From assembly GCA_041432705.1 (NCBI GenBank), contig JAPWAE010000005.1, positions 1 through 64,000 on the forward strand: a stretch of 64,000 nt of DNA, in the 5' to 3' direction. This document shows, piece by piece, positions 27,561-36,244 of this stretch (positions are counted from its first letter, which is position 1; every line of letters starts with the position of its first letter). This stretch comes from Pauljensenia sp018375675 (GTDB lineage: Bacteria; Actinomycetota; Actinomycetes; Actinomycetales; Actinomycetaceae). The position numbers were made by a program, and so were the translations under genes. Below the pieces are notes generated by a model. It made no database searches. It saw only the letters and a list, made by a program, of their open reading frames with translations, and was not told the DNA's origin.

Positions 27561-28597
27561 TGGGCGGCATTACTCCCCCGGACTACCCGACGCTCTTCTT
27601 TTTCGAGGTCGGCCAATGGTGGGACTACGCGATGCTCCTCCTCGTCATCGCGCTCCTCGCGGGCGGGGCGTGGCTGGCCCAGCGCAACATGTGGGTGGTC
27701 CTCGCGCTCTTCGTGGTCGTGCCCATCGCCCTGACGATCTTCTGGTGGCCACACTCGACGGCGGGGACGGCCTCGGCTGGCTGGTTCCCGATCGTGAAAC
27801 AGTACTCGGCGCTGGCGGGGTCCCTGTGCCTCGTCGCCCTGCAGGTCTTCCCGAGGCTGCGCTACAACCGCTGGTACCTGATCATCCCGCCCGCAATCCT
27901 CGCAGTGAACATCGCCGAGGCCGTTGTGCGCGACTTCCAGTGCTACGGGATTCACGGTGTGGACCCCTCGCAGGGCATGGTCACGTGGGGCGGGCCGTGG
28001 AACATCATGAACGGCATTGCGGGCATCTTGAACCTGCTCGCGATCTCCGGGTGGGTCGGCATCTTCGTGTCCAAGGGCAAGGAGCGCGCCCTCATCTGGG
28101 GCGACCTGACGATCGGGTGGATCATCGCCTACGACCTGTGGAACCTCGCCTACGTGTACAACTGTCTGGCGGACCGGGCATGGTACTCGGGCGTGGCGCT
28201 GCTGGCCTCGTGCACGATCCCGGCGCTCATGAAGTTCGGGCGAGGCGCGTGGATCCAATACCGCGCGTACACGCTCACGCTGTGGTCGGGCGTGGTTCTC
28301 ACGTTCCCACACTTCATGCAGGATTCGATGTTCGCCCACCGCAGCGCCCACAATCCCTGGGCGATGCTCATCCTCTCGGCGGCCGCCCTGGTGGCCAACG
28401 TGTGGGTGTTCACCGCGCACGTGCGCACGATCGTCTCCAAGCGGCGCAACCCGCTCACGCAGGAGGTCCACGCCGACGAGGCCACCTACGCCTCGTGGGT
28501 CCGTGATCTCGCGTCCGAGGAGGACAAGGAGCTCATCGCCGCACGCCTGGGCACGACGCCCGAGAAGGCGGGCTTCACGTCGACAAGCGAGGGATAA
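27560..28597 (+). CDS. DUF5692-like multi-pass membrane protein (2)
   Basis: 345 aa from ATG 27560 in the ATGA overlap (GAAGGAG upstream). About ten membrane segments; aligns with the divergent membrane protein at 25081-26355 across IIAYDLWNLAYVYN, ASCTIPALMKFGRGAWIQYR and RRNPLTQEV (there KRNPITGVL). Both end in a short hydrophilic tail with a TPEK or TPEE motif before GF. The pair plus the SRPBCC-like gene forms one divergent cluster, perhaps a membrane module handling a lipid or hydrophobic ligand (inference). Confidence 0.72.
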   Translation: MGGITPPDYPTLFFFEVGQWWDYAMLLLVIALLAGGAWLAQRNMWVVLALFVVVPIALTIFWWPHSTAGTASAGWFPIVKQYSALAGSLCLVALQVFPRLRYNRWYLIIPPAILAVNIAEAVVRDFQCYGIHGVDPSQGMVTWGGPWNIMNGIAGILNLLAISGWVGIFVSKGKERALIWGDLTIGWIIAYDLWNLAYVYNCLADRAWYSGVALLASCTIPALMKFGRGAWIQYRAYTLTLWSGVVLTFPHFMQDSMFAHRSAHNPWAMLILSAAALVANVWVFTAHVRTIVSKRRNPLTQEVHADEATYASWVRDLASEEDKELIAARLGTTPEKAGFTSTSEG

Positions 28598-28605
28598 GCG
28601 TCTCT

Positions 28606-28782
28606 TCAGCACGCGAGGGGCCGCAGCCTCGTGGCGTCTACTCTTGGGCCGTTCCCCATTAGGGGACGGCCCGGGAGCGGGGACGGGAGCTTGGTCAGGT
28701 CGTAGCCACGCTCAGCCTCATCAGCCCACGCCTGAATCTGCTCATCGCTGACAGGATTATCGCGAATGAGACGATCATTCAT
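28606..28782 (-). pseudogene. Truncated antitoxin-like gene
   Basis: 58 codons from ATG 28782, with GAGGTG upstream. VSDEQIQAWADEAERGYDLTKL and GRPLMGNGP match the N-terminal part and linker of the antitoxin family seen intact at 28866-29132. After GPR the frame runs into an 18-nt sequence (28626-28643) identical to DNA at the 3' end of the large subtilase gene (29557-29574), giving a foreign tail VDATRLRPLAC. The ribbon-helix-helix part is gone and no toxin gene accompanies it, so it is read as a recombination-truncated remnant. Confidence 0.6.
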
Positions 28783-28865
28783 GTGACACCTCGAGATACC
28801 AACGCCGCCGAACCTCCACCAGCGGAACCCGCACAAACAAATGCTCGACCGAAGACCACGCTCTC

Positions 28866-29132
28866 CTACTCGAGCGAATCGATCAAATCGCGCACGAGCT
28901 GCGACGGCGTCGTACCGCGCTCCTGAGCCACCTCAGCAAGCTTCGCGCGGCGAGAACGATCAAGACGGAGGGTGAACGGCTTAGCGCCAACACCGACGCT
29001 AATCGGGCGGCCGGCCACAGACGAACCGAGATGCTTCCCGTCGTAAGGAACGCCGGTCTCGGCCTCGTTCCCCCAACGCTCCAGATCCTCATCAGTGAAC
29101 GTCGCACCGTCAGCTGACGTATACGTCGCCAT
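28866..29132 (-). CDS. Ribbon-helix-helix antitoxin of a toxin-antitoxin pair
   Basis: 88 aa from ATG 29132; AAGGAGG lies at the end of the toxin gene. The N-terminal block FTDEDLERWGNEAETGVPYD is followed by the linker GRPISVGVG and a C-terminal ribbon-helix-helix, FTLRLDRSRRAKLAEVA then TPSQLVRDLIDSL. It neutralises the upstream toxin by direct binding and probably autoregulates the pair. The order toxin-then-antitoxin is as in HigBA and BrnTA. Two truncated relatives lie at 17526 and 28606. Confidence 0.78.
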   Translation of the reverse strand: MATYTSADGATFTDEDLERWGNEAETGVPYDGKHLGSSVAGRPISVGVGAKPFTLRLDRSRRAKLAEVAQERGTTPSQLVRDLIDSLE

Positions 29133-29134
29133 CA

Positions 29135-29422
29135 TTACCTCCTTAAACCAACCTCTGCGAGCACCGCTCGCGTCACCAGCATCGCATGGAAAACAAGCCA
29201 TCCATCAGGCTCATCCTCAACCGCAATATATTCCAGAAGCCGACCCTTGCGGTCGAGGCCAACTCCAACCCACTGGATCGGATGCGTATCGCGCGCACGC
29301 GAACGCAACGTCCCCTCGAAGGCCGCGATGACATCGTCATCATCAACATCACTATGACGTTGATGGACGCGAGGATGAACCCGGACTCGCACGCGATCAC
29401 CTCCAGAGTTTCGTATGGACAT
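29135..29422 (-). CDS. Toxin of a toxin-antitoxin pair, RNase-type toxin by context
   Basis: 95 aa. The sequence contains HPRVHQRHSDVDDDDVIAAFEG, then RARDTHPIQWVGVGLDRKGRLLEYI and FHAMLVTRAVLAEVGL, a compact alpha/beta protein consistent with RelE/BrnT-like RNase toxins. The exact family is not recognised. Its last codons AGG AGG form the Shine-Dalgarno of the antitoxin and its TAA overlaps the antitoxin's first alternative ATG, so expression is coupled. The ATG at 29422 sits between the arms of an inverted repeat. Confidence 0.7.
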   Translation of the reverse strand: MSIRNSGGDRVRVRVHPRVHQRHSDVDDDDVIAAFEGTLRSRARDTHPIQWVGVGLDRKGRLLEYIAVEDEPDGWLVFHAMLVTRAVLAEVGLRR

Positions 29423-29437
29423 CAGTGTAGTACGAAA
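29409..29437 (-). promoter_or_regulatory. Inverted repeat at the toxin start, candidate autoregulatory operator
   Basis: TTTCGTA (29409-29415) and TACGAAA (29431-29437) are perfect inverted arms 15 bp apart, bracketing the toxin start codon (29420-29422). Ribbon-helix-helix antitoxins typically bind such sites to repress their own operon. Confidence 0.4.
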
Positions 29438-29494
29438 TAGGTCCCAAGGGAACGGGACCCCGACGACGTCTCTCCTCGTGGGAGCAACAGAGAC

Positions 29495-29530
29495 GAGGGG
29501 CCGCGCACGAGAAATCGTACGCGGCCCCTC
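29495..29530 (-). terminator. Hairpin after the large subtilase
   Basis: 11-bp stem GAGGGGCCGCG / CGCGGCCCCTC with a 14-nt loop, 38 bp past the stop of the large subtilase gene. Its left arm sequence reappears near 28614, next to the truncated antitoxin. Confidence 0.75.
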
Positions 29531-29568
29531 ACCATCTCAACCGGGAAGGAACCCCGGCCTCGTGGCGT

Positions 29569-32500
29569 CTACTCCTGGAGGCGCCCCTCGTCGTCGAACA
29601 CGTAGCGCGTGCCGTCGATCCAGCGCACCCCGGTCACCATCGCCCCCGAGGAGGACAGGTAGAACCAGGAGCCACCGTCCTTCACCCACCCGGTGCTCAT
29701 GGCACCGGAGGGGGCGAAGTGGTACCAGGAGGAGCCAATGCGCACCCAGCCCGTGGCCATCGCGCCAGAATCAGCCAGGTAGTACCAGGTGGAGCCATCG
29801 CGCATCCAGCCGGTGCGCATCGCGCCCGAGGAGCCCAGGTAGTACCAGGTGTCGCGCACCTTGGTCCAACCACTGGCCATCTCGCCGCTGATGGGATCCA
29901 GGTAGTACCAGGTTCCACGCACGCTCACCCAGCCCGCAGCCTGGCCGCCGGAGGGACCGTAGTAGAACCAGTGGTCTCCCTCGCTGACCCAGCCGGTCAC
30001 CATGTAGCCGCGCGCGTCGAAGCGATAGATCGCCCCGTCGATGCGCAGCTGCGTCGAGGTCGGGTAGGTGCCGTCCTCGTAGCGCCACCACCAGCCGAAC
30101 GCGCCGGACACCCAGCGACCCGAGCGGGCCTCGTCCGGGCCGACCTGGTCGGGGCTGACGGTGAAGGGAACCTGGAGCGTCGCGTCGTCGTCGGCGCGTG
30201 CGTCGTTGTTGCGGCCCATCGCCTCGACCGTGACCGTCGCGGCGCCCACGTAGCGTCCCGTACCGTTCGGGTGGGACACATCCACGCCGTCGGCCTGCAG
30301 CGTCACCGAGTTACCCTCGAAGGCACCGTTACCCACGCCGGTCGCGACTTCGCGCTCACCGACGAGGAGACGCGCGGAGGTCACCGGACCGGTGACGGTC
30401 ACGCGGATGGAGACACGTCCAGCGACGCTCTCCCCCGCCAGCGGCCGCCACATGGTGCCATCGGTGGAGTACTCGACACTACCGATGCTGGGCTTCGCCT
30501 GATCCTTGAGGACCGCGTCCAGGGCGTTGGGCAGGCCCGCGCCCCGGTACTCGCGGCCCTCGACGGGCTTGAGGCGATCCCAGTTCGCCGGATCCCCCGC
30601 CTGCTTCTTGGCCAGGGCGATGATCTGCTCGGCGTTCATCTCCGGGTGGACCTGGCGTAGCGTCGCGATGACGGCGGCCGCCAGGGGCGAGGCCTGCGAC
30701 GTGCCGTACAGGTTGCCGTAGGCCTTGCCGTACCAGCTCGTCAGCGGCGCGTAGATCTTCGCGCCGGGGGCGGCGAAGTCGACGCTCGTCGCGCCCCAGT
30801 TCGACCAGGACGCCGGCTCGAGCACGCCGGTCGCAGGATCGGCGCCCTCGGGCAGCTGCAGCGCGGACACCGAAAGCGTGCCACGCAGCTTCGGCGGCAT
30901 GTAGACGGCGCCCGTCACGTCGCGCTCGTGCGCACCCCAGGTGTCGCCGGGAGCCGAGTCGTCGGTCGTGGGCAGGTTGTCCAGGTCGGTCGAGAAGTTA
31001 CCGGCGGCCACCACGTTGATGACGTCCTTCGAGGTCGCATAGTCAACCGCGCGCTGCACGGCCTCCTGGCCCGCGGCCTGCTCGGGATCGTTGGGGAGCC
31101 AGTACTTCCACGGGTCCACGTAGTACGAACCGTTGGTGACTGAGATGCCGTGCTCGGCGGCCCACACGAAGCCACACACGATGTACTCGGGGTAGAAGAA
31201 CCCGCCGTTGCGCGAGGCCACGTTGATCGCGGCGATGCGCAGGGTCGGGTTCACGCCGTCCACGCCCACGCCGTCGTGCTTCGCGGCGATCGAGCCGGCC
31301 ACATGCGTGCCGTGGGTCGCGTCGTCCCAGCGCCAGGCGGCGGGGTCGCGGTTCGGGATACCGTTGAACGAGCAGGACACGGACTTGTCATGGTCGACCT
31401 GTCCGACCAGATCCGGCACGGTGTCATCGACGGACTGGTCCATGATGCCCACCGTAACGGGCGCGCGCATCACGTCCACGCCCTGAGCCTCAAGGGCGCG
31501 CAGGGCCTGGAGGTGCCACCCGTTGCCGGTCTGCGGGTCCGGGGTGAGGGCAGCATCCTGGTCACCCTGCTCTCCCTGCGCTCCCTGGGAGCGGGGCGCC
31601 GCCGCGATCGCCGCATCCGCCGCGACTCGCGTCTCGTAGGAGATGGGGACCATGGCCTCGTTACCGCCGACGGGCGCCTGGCGGGTCGGGCCGATCGAGT
31701 CGTAGCTGATGCCCTCCTTCACGAGCGCCGCGCCCAGGTCGGGCGAGAAGGTGGGCGATGCCGACTGCACAAAGAACGTGCCGAAGGCCGGGTACTGCGC
31801 CAGCAACAGGCCGCCGTGGAACGAGGCCTGGGCCGCCGCGCGCTGGAAGGTGGCGTCATCGGTGCCCTTGGGTAGGTTGACCGCGTAGTTGGCGGGCAGC
31901 TGGTCGTTGCTGCGCGCGGGAGCGGTGATGCCGGCTTTGGCGGGGCCCGACGGCGCGGGAGTCGCGTCGGTGTCGGGCGCGGGGGCCGAGGTCACGGCGG
32001 CGTTCGGGTCGCGTGCGACGGTGAAGACGGCCTCGCGGCCCGTGTCGTCATCGGCCTGGCGATCGAAGTTGATGCCGGTGGCGCTGACCTGAACGCGAGC
32101 GGTTACGGAGTCCGTGCCCTCGGGCAGCAGGGCGCTGAGGTCCACGTTTTCGATCGAGGCGCCCAGGGCGTCGTCGAAGTACTTGCCCGAGCCGTCGCGG
32201 TCGACGGCGGCCAGGCCGGCGACATCCATGTGCAGGTGGCTGATCGGGGCGATGGCCTCGGCGTAGAAGGTGACGGGGCCGGCCGGCAGGGTCGCGCCGT
32301 GCACGTCCTTCCATTCACCCTTGCCGACCCGGTACTGCAGGGTCTGGACGGTCGGCTGGGGCTGGTCGCGGCGCATAGTGGTCAGCGCGTTGATGAAGCC
32401 GTAGCCGCGGAATTCCTTACCGTCCTCGGGCGCTTCCAGGCGCGTGTATTCCATGGCGGCCTGCTTGCGCATGAGGTCGGTGATCTGCTTGCCCTGGAAG

Positions 32501-33915
32501 CCCGGGTGGATCGACTTGATGAGCGCGGCGATGCCCGTGATGTGGGGCGTGGCCATGGAGGTGCCGCTGGTCTTGGCGTAGCCGGAGGCGAAAATCGACG
32601 TGGGTACGGTGGAATAGATGTCCTGCCCCGGAGCGGTGAAGTCGACGCTCTTGCCGTAGTTGGAGAAGTCGGCGCGCTTGAGGTTCGCCCATTCAGGCTT
32701 TGTCTCGACGTTGGTGCGCGTTGCGGCGCTGACCTGGCTGACCCCCTCGACCATGGCGGGGACCTTCACGCCGTTCTTCACGGGGCGGTCCTTGATCGGG
32801 GTGTCGAGGTCGGTCGGCGATCCGCTGTCGGTCGTGACGTTGTCGTTGTCCATGCCGTCGTTGCCCGCCGAGGCGATGACGGCCAGCCCCTTGCCCTGCG
32901 CGTAGGCGATGGCTCGGGTCGCGGCCTCGAGGCCGGCGGCCTGCTCGGGATCGCTCGGGCTCCAGTAGACCCACGGGTCCATGGAGTAAGAGTTGTTGAC
33001 GATGTCGACGCCGTGGCTGGCGGCCCACATAAAGCCGCAGGTCACGTACTCGGGGTACATGAGCTGCTCGTCGTTGGAGGCCTTGATGGACACCAGAGTC
33101 GCGGTCGGCGCGATGCCGTCGATGCCGATGCCGTTGTGGTTGGCGGCGATGATGCCCGCAACGTGTGTGCCGTGGAAGTAGTCGTCGCGCCAGGACCCGT
33201 AGGCCTGGGAGGGGATGCCGTTGTGCCCGCAGGAGACGGAACGGGAGGTGTCGACGCGGCCCACGAGGTCGGGGTGCGTGTCGTCGATACCGGTGTCGAT
33301 GACGCCGACGGTGACGGGCGCGTGCGCGATCGGCACGGCCGCCGCATCGGTGGCGCTCATCGCCTGGGCACCCCAGTTGACGACCTCCTCGGGCTTATCG
33401 GCCTCGGTCGCACTCTGTCCACGCATGGAGGACGGTCCACCCGACTGTGCTCCGGACTGAGCGCCCGATTGGGCTCCTGACTGAGCCGGGCTCGCCTCCC
33501 CGGGCTGCGGGGCGGGCTGCGGGTCAGGGGCGGCCTGGCGCTCGCCCTCGGGGACGGCGGCCACGCGCGTCGGACCCACCGAGTGCACGGAAATTCCGGC
33601 CTTCGCCAGGGCCTCGGCCAGGTCCGGGGCGAACGAGGCCGACTCGCTCTGAGCAAAGAACGTCCCCAGCTCCGGGTAGGAGGCCAGCGTGACGCCCCCG
33701 GCGGATGCGACCAGCGAGGTCGCACGCGCGAGGTCCTCGGCACTGGCCTGCGGGCTGAGGTTGATGGCGTAGTTCATCAGGCCGGCGCTGGCGCGGGCGG
33801 GCGCGATGAGGCCGGTATGATCGTCGGCCCGGGTGGGTGGGGCGGTCGCTGTGGCCACGCCCATGGACAGGGCGAGGGCGGCGACGAGCCCGATGCGTGC
33901 AACATTGCGGCGCAT
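29569..33915 (-). CDS. Secreted double-module subtilisin-like protease with cell-wall-binding repeats (2)
   Basis: 1448 aa from ATG 33915 (GAGGAACC upstream). Signal peptide to about residue 30. Module 1: prodomain-like 47-120, then S8 triad D207, H251, S453 with oxyanion N352. Beta-rich linker 520-640. Module 2: a second prodomain-like block (677-745) and second S8 domain with D826 (in MDQSVDD, not DTG), H871, N973, S1073 (GTSQASP). About seven GW-type wall repeats close the protein. A SGAQSGAQSGAQSGG repeat lies in linker 1. Both triads look intact; module 2 has atypical residues around D826. Confidence 0.93.
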   Translation of the reverse strand: MRRNVARIGLVAALALSMGVATATAPPTRADDHTGLIAPARASAGLMNYAINLSPQASAEDLARATSLVASAGGVTLASYPELGTFFAQSESASFAPDLAEALAKAGISVHSVGPTRVAAVPEGERQAAPDPQPAPQPGEASPAQSGAQSGAQSGAQSGGPSSMRGQSATEADKPEEVVNWGAQAMSATDAAAVPIAHAPVTVGVIDTGIDDTHPDLVGRVDTSRSVSCGHNGIPSQAYGSWRDDYFHGTHVAGIIAANHNGIGIDGIAPTATLVSIKASNDEQLMYPEYVTCGFMWAASHGVDIVNNSYSMDPWVYWSPSDPEQAAGLEAATRAIAYAQGKGLAVIASAGNDGMDNDNVTTDSGSPTDLDTPIKDRPVKNGVKVPAMVEGVSQVSAATRTNVETKPEWANLKRADFSNYGKSVDFTAPGQDIYSTVPTSIFASGYAKTSGTSMATPHITGIAALIKSIHPGFQGKQITDLMRKQAAMEYTRLEAPEDGKEFRGYGFINALTTMRRDQPQPTVQTLQYRVGKGEWKDVHGATLPAGPVTFYAEAIAPISHLHMDVAGLAAVDRDGSGKYFDDALGASIENVDLSALLPEGTDSVTARVQVSATGINFDRQADDDTGREAVFTVARDPNAAVTSAPAPDTDATPAPSGPAKAGITAPARSNDQLPANYAVNLPKGTDDATFQRAAAQASFHGGLLLAQYPAFGTFFVQSASPTFSPDLGAALVKEGISYDSIGPTRQAPVGGNEAMVPISYETRVAADAAIAAAPRSQGAQGEQGDQDAALTPDPQTGNGWHLQALRALEAQGVDVMRAPVTVGIMDQSVDDTVPDLVGQVDHDKSVSCSFNGIPNRDPAAWRWDDATHGTHVAGSIAAKHDGVGVDGVNPTLRIAAINVASRNGGFFYPEYIVCGFVWAAEHGISVTNGSYYVDPWKYWLPNDPEQAAGQEAVQRAVDYATSKDVINVVAAGNFSTDLDNLPTTDDSAPGDTWGAHERDVTGAVYMPPKLRGTLSVSALQLPEGADPATGVLEPASWSNWGATSVDFAAPGAKIYAPLTSWYGKAYGNLYGTSQASPLAAAVIATLRQVHPEMNAEQIIALAKKQAGDPANWDRLKPVEGREYRGAGLPNALDAVLKDQAKPSIGSVEYSTDGTMWRPLAGESVAGRVSIRVTVTGPVTSARLLVGEREVATGVGNGAFEGNSVTLQADGVDVSHPNGTGRYVGAATVTVEAMGRNNDARADDDATLQVPFTVSPDQVGPDEARSGRWVSGAFGWWWRYEDGTYPTSTQLRIDGAIYRFDARGYMVTGWVSEGDHWFYYGPSGGQAAGWVSVRGTWYYLDPISGEMASGWTKVRDTWYYLGSSGAMRTGWMRDGSTWYYLADSGAMATGWVRIGSSWYHFAPSGAMSTGWVKDGGSWFYLSSSGAMVTGVRWIDGTRYVFDDEGRLQE

Positions 33916-33983
33916 GGTTCCTCGACTTTCAGTTGTGGGTCTGGCGAGTACGACAATGTACCCATCGGAACTATCATGCTTTA

Positions 33984-33993
33984 GTTTGTCACT
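33984..33993 (-). promoter_or_regulatory. Shared upstream element of the subtilase genes, copy 2
   Basis: GTTTGTCACT, 69 bp upstream of the subtilase-2 start and matching the element at 24912. It is followed immediately by CACAATTTAGCGTCGCTTAAATTG (34000 region), a near-palindrome that could be a regulator site. Confidence 0.35.
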
Positions 33994-34094
33994 CGCCACA
34001 ATTTAGCGTCGCTTAAATTGGTCAACACCTGCCTAGAGGCAAGAATTTCAAGTAATCACTCCCCCGCCCGCCAATGCCCAACTCTCACGACAGC

Positions 34095-34134
34095 AAGGCG
34101 GGGCCACACACCCTCAGGTATGCCGCCCCGCCTT
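34095..34134 (-). terminator. Hairpin after subtilase 3
   Basis: 10-bp stem AAGGCGGGGC / GCCCCGCCTT with a 20-nt loop, 20 bp past the stop of subtilase 3. On the minus strand no T-tract follows, so strength is uncertain. Confidence 0.65.
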
Positions 34135-34153
34135 GACAAGCAGCCTCAGACAC

Positions 34154-36175
34154 CTACTGCATGCGACCGTCCGGGCCGAAGGTGTAGGTCACACCATCCA
34201 CCTGCCGAGTGCCGGTGACCATCGCACCGGACGCGTCCAGGTAGTACCAGGACCCACCGTCGTTCAGCCAGCCAATTGCCATCGCGCCGGAGGGAGTGAG
34301 GTAGTACCAGGCACCATCGACGTAAGCCCAACCGGTCACCATCGCACCCGAAGCGCTCAAGTAGTACCAGGCATCATCGACGTAAGCCCAACCAGTCACC
34401 ATCGCACCCGTGGGGGGTTCCAGGTAGTACCAGGTGCCATTCACGTTGGCCCAGCCCAATACCTGGGCCCCCGAGGTCTCGTGGTAGAACCACCGGCCAC
34501 CGTCAAGCACCCATCCGGTCACCATGTAGCCGCGCGCATCGAAGCGGAAGGTCTCCCCTCGGATCTGAATCGAGGTCGAGGCCGGGTAGGTTCCGTCCTC
34601 GTAGCAGTACCACCAGCCGGTGGCATCCTTGACCCACGAGCCACCCATGGCCTCGTCGAACCGTCCCAGATCATCCGTCACCGCATCGAGCGCATCGAGG
34701 AAGCCGTAGCCTCGGTACTCCCTGCCGTCGATCGGCTCATTGAGGCGTCCGTAATTGGCCTCGGCCTGCCTCTCCATCACCTTGATGACCTGGGCGCCCG
34801 TGAGCTCCGGGTGCACCGACTTGATGAGGGCCGCGACGCCCGACACGTGCGGGGTCGCCATGGAGGTGCCGTCGGCGACCGCGTAGCCGCTGCGGTAGAA
34901 GAGCGTCGTGGCCGTGGAGTAGATCTGGTCGCCCGGGGCGGCAAAATCAATCGTGTGACCGTAGTTGGAGAACTCGGCGCGGCCCAGGGACAGGCCCGGC
35001 TTCACGTTGTACGCCTGACCGACCGCACTGACCTGGGCGACGCCGTCAAGCATAGAGGGAACGCGGATACTGCCTTCCACCGCGCGATTCTTCGTCGGCG
35101 TGGGAACGTCGGTCGGCGATCCGTTGTCGATCCACGGATTGTCGATATCGACACCCTCGTTGCCGGCCGCCGCGATAACGGCCAGCCCCTTGTCCTGCGC
35201 GTACTTGATCGACCGCGTGGCCGCCTCGAGGCCCGCAGCCTGCTCCGGGTCGGTCGGGCTCCAGTAGACCCAGGGATCCATCGAGTAGGAGTTGTTGACG
35301 ACGTCCACCCCGTGGCTCGCCGCCCACATGAACGCACAGGTCACGTACTCGGGGTAGATGAGGCGGTTGTCGTTGGTCGCCTGGATGGCGACGATGGTCG
35401 ACTCGGGGGCGATGCCGTCGATGCCGATATCGTTGTGGTTGGCGGCGATAATGCCGGCGACGTGCGTGCCGTGGTAGAACTCATCGCGCCACCCGTAGAA
35501 GTCCTGAGTGGCGACACCATTCACCGAACACTTCACGGAACGCGACGTATCGACGCGCCCCTCCAGGTCGGGGTGCGTGTCCTCGACGCCGGAGTCCACG
35601 ACCGCGACGGTCACCGGGGCACGCTTGACGTTGACCGCCTCGGCCTCGCGCGCGTGCATGGCGACGGCACCCCAGTTGAAGATCTCTTCGTTCGCTTCAG
35701 CGGGAGCGGCGCTCGCGGTCTCATCACGCATGGAATTCAGGCCGCCCGCCGCTCCTGACTGCGGGGCGGGGGCCTCGTCCTTCTTGTCGGTGGGCAGCTC
35801 AACGCGCTCGTAGTAGAGGACGGGGGCGACGCGGGTCGGGCCGATCGAGTGGATGGAGATGCCGGCCGCTCGCAGTGCGGCAGCCAGGTCGGGCGCGAAC
35901 GAGGGCGTGGCGCTCTGCGCGAAGAAGGTCCCGATCTCCGGGTACGAGGCCAGGGCGGCACCGCCGGCTCCGGGGACGAGGGCGAGGGCCCGCTCGAGGT
36001 CCTCGGGGTTCGTGCCCGCGAGGTTGATCGCGTAGTTCATCTCGTCGGTGTTGGCGCGGGTAGCGGAGACGAGTCCGGGCTCCTCGGCTCGGGCGGAAGG
36101 TGCGTTCACCGCGGCCACGCCCATGGACAGGGCGAGAGCGGCGACGACGCCGATGCGTGCGACAGTGCGGCGCAT
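34154..36175 (-). CDS. Secreted subtilisin-like protease with cell-wall-binding repeats (3)
   Basis: 673 aa from ATG 36175 (GAGGAATC upstream). The signal peptide MRRTVARIGVVAALALSMGV is almost the same as that of subtilase 2. Prodomain-like block 46-115, S8 domain with D194 (VVDSGVED), H238 (HGTHVAG), N339 and S438 (GTSMATPH). It then lacks the long beta-rich linker and goes straight to a YCYEDGTYPAST segment and about six GW-type wall repeats. It is closest to module 1 of subtilase 2, suggesting tandem duplication. An iron-box-like sequence lies upstream. Confidence 0.93.
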   Translation of the reverse strand: MRRTVARIGVVAALALSMGVAAVNAPSARAEEPGLVSATRANTDEMNYAINLAGTNPEDLERALALVPGAGGAALASYPEIGTFFAQSATPSFAPDLAAALRAAGISIHSIGPTRVAPVLYYERVELPTDKKDEAPAPQSGAAGGLNSMRDETASAAPAEANEEIFNWGAVAMHAREAEAVNVKRAPVTVAVVDSGVEDTHPDLEGRVDTSRSVKCSVNGVATQDFYGWRDEFYHGTHVAGIIAANHNDIGIDGIAPESTIVAIQATNDNRLIYPEYVTCAFMWAASHGVDVVNNSYSMDPWVYWSPTDPEQAAGLEAATRSIKYAQDKGLAVIAAAGNEGVDIDNPWIDNGSPTDVPTPTKNRAVEGSIRVPSMLDGVAQVSAVGQAYNVKPGLSLGRAEFSNYGHTIDFAAPGDQIYSTATTLFYRSGYAVADGTSMATPHVSGVAALIKSVHPELTGAQVIKVMERQAEANYGRLNEPIDGREYRGYGFLDALDAVTDDLGRFDEAMGGSWVKDATGWWYCYEDGTYPASTSIQIRGETFRFDARGYMVTGWVLDGGRWFYHETSGAQVLGWANVNGTWYYLEPPTGAMVTGWAYVDDAWYYLSASGAMVTGWAYVDGAWYYLTPSGAMAIGWLNDGGSWYYLDASGAMVTGTRQVDGVTYTFGPDGRMQ

Positions 36176-36244
36176 GATTCCTCGACTTTCGATTGTCGCT
36201 GTCAGGATTTCGGCTGCATTCACAGCTGCGTCCATCATCCTAGA

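Noticed and set aside
28646..28672. Terminator hairpin GGGCCGT...ACGGCCC after the DUF5692 gene 2
   Set aside because: A strong stem, but it lies inside the antitoxin remnant's conserved GRPLMGNGP codons and no T-tract follows; kept out of the feature list.
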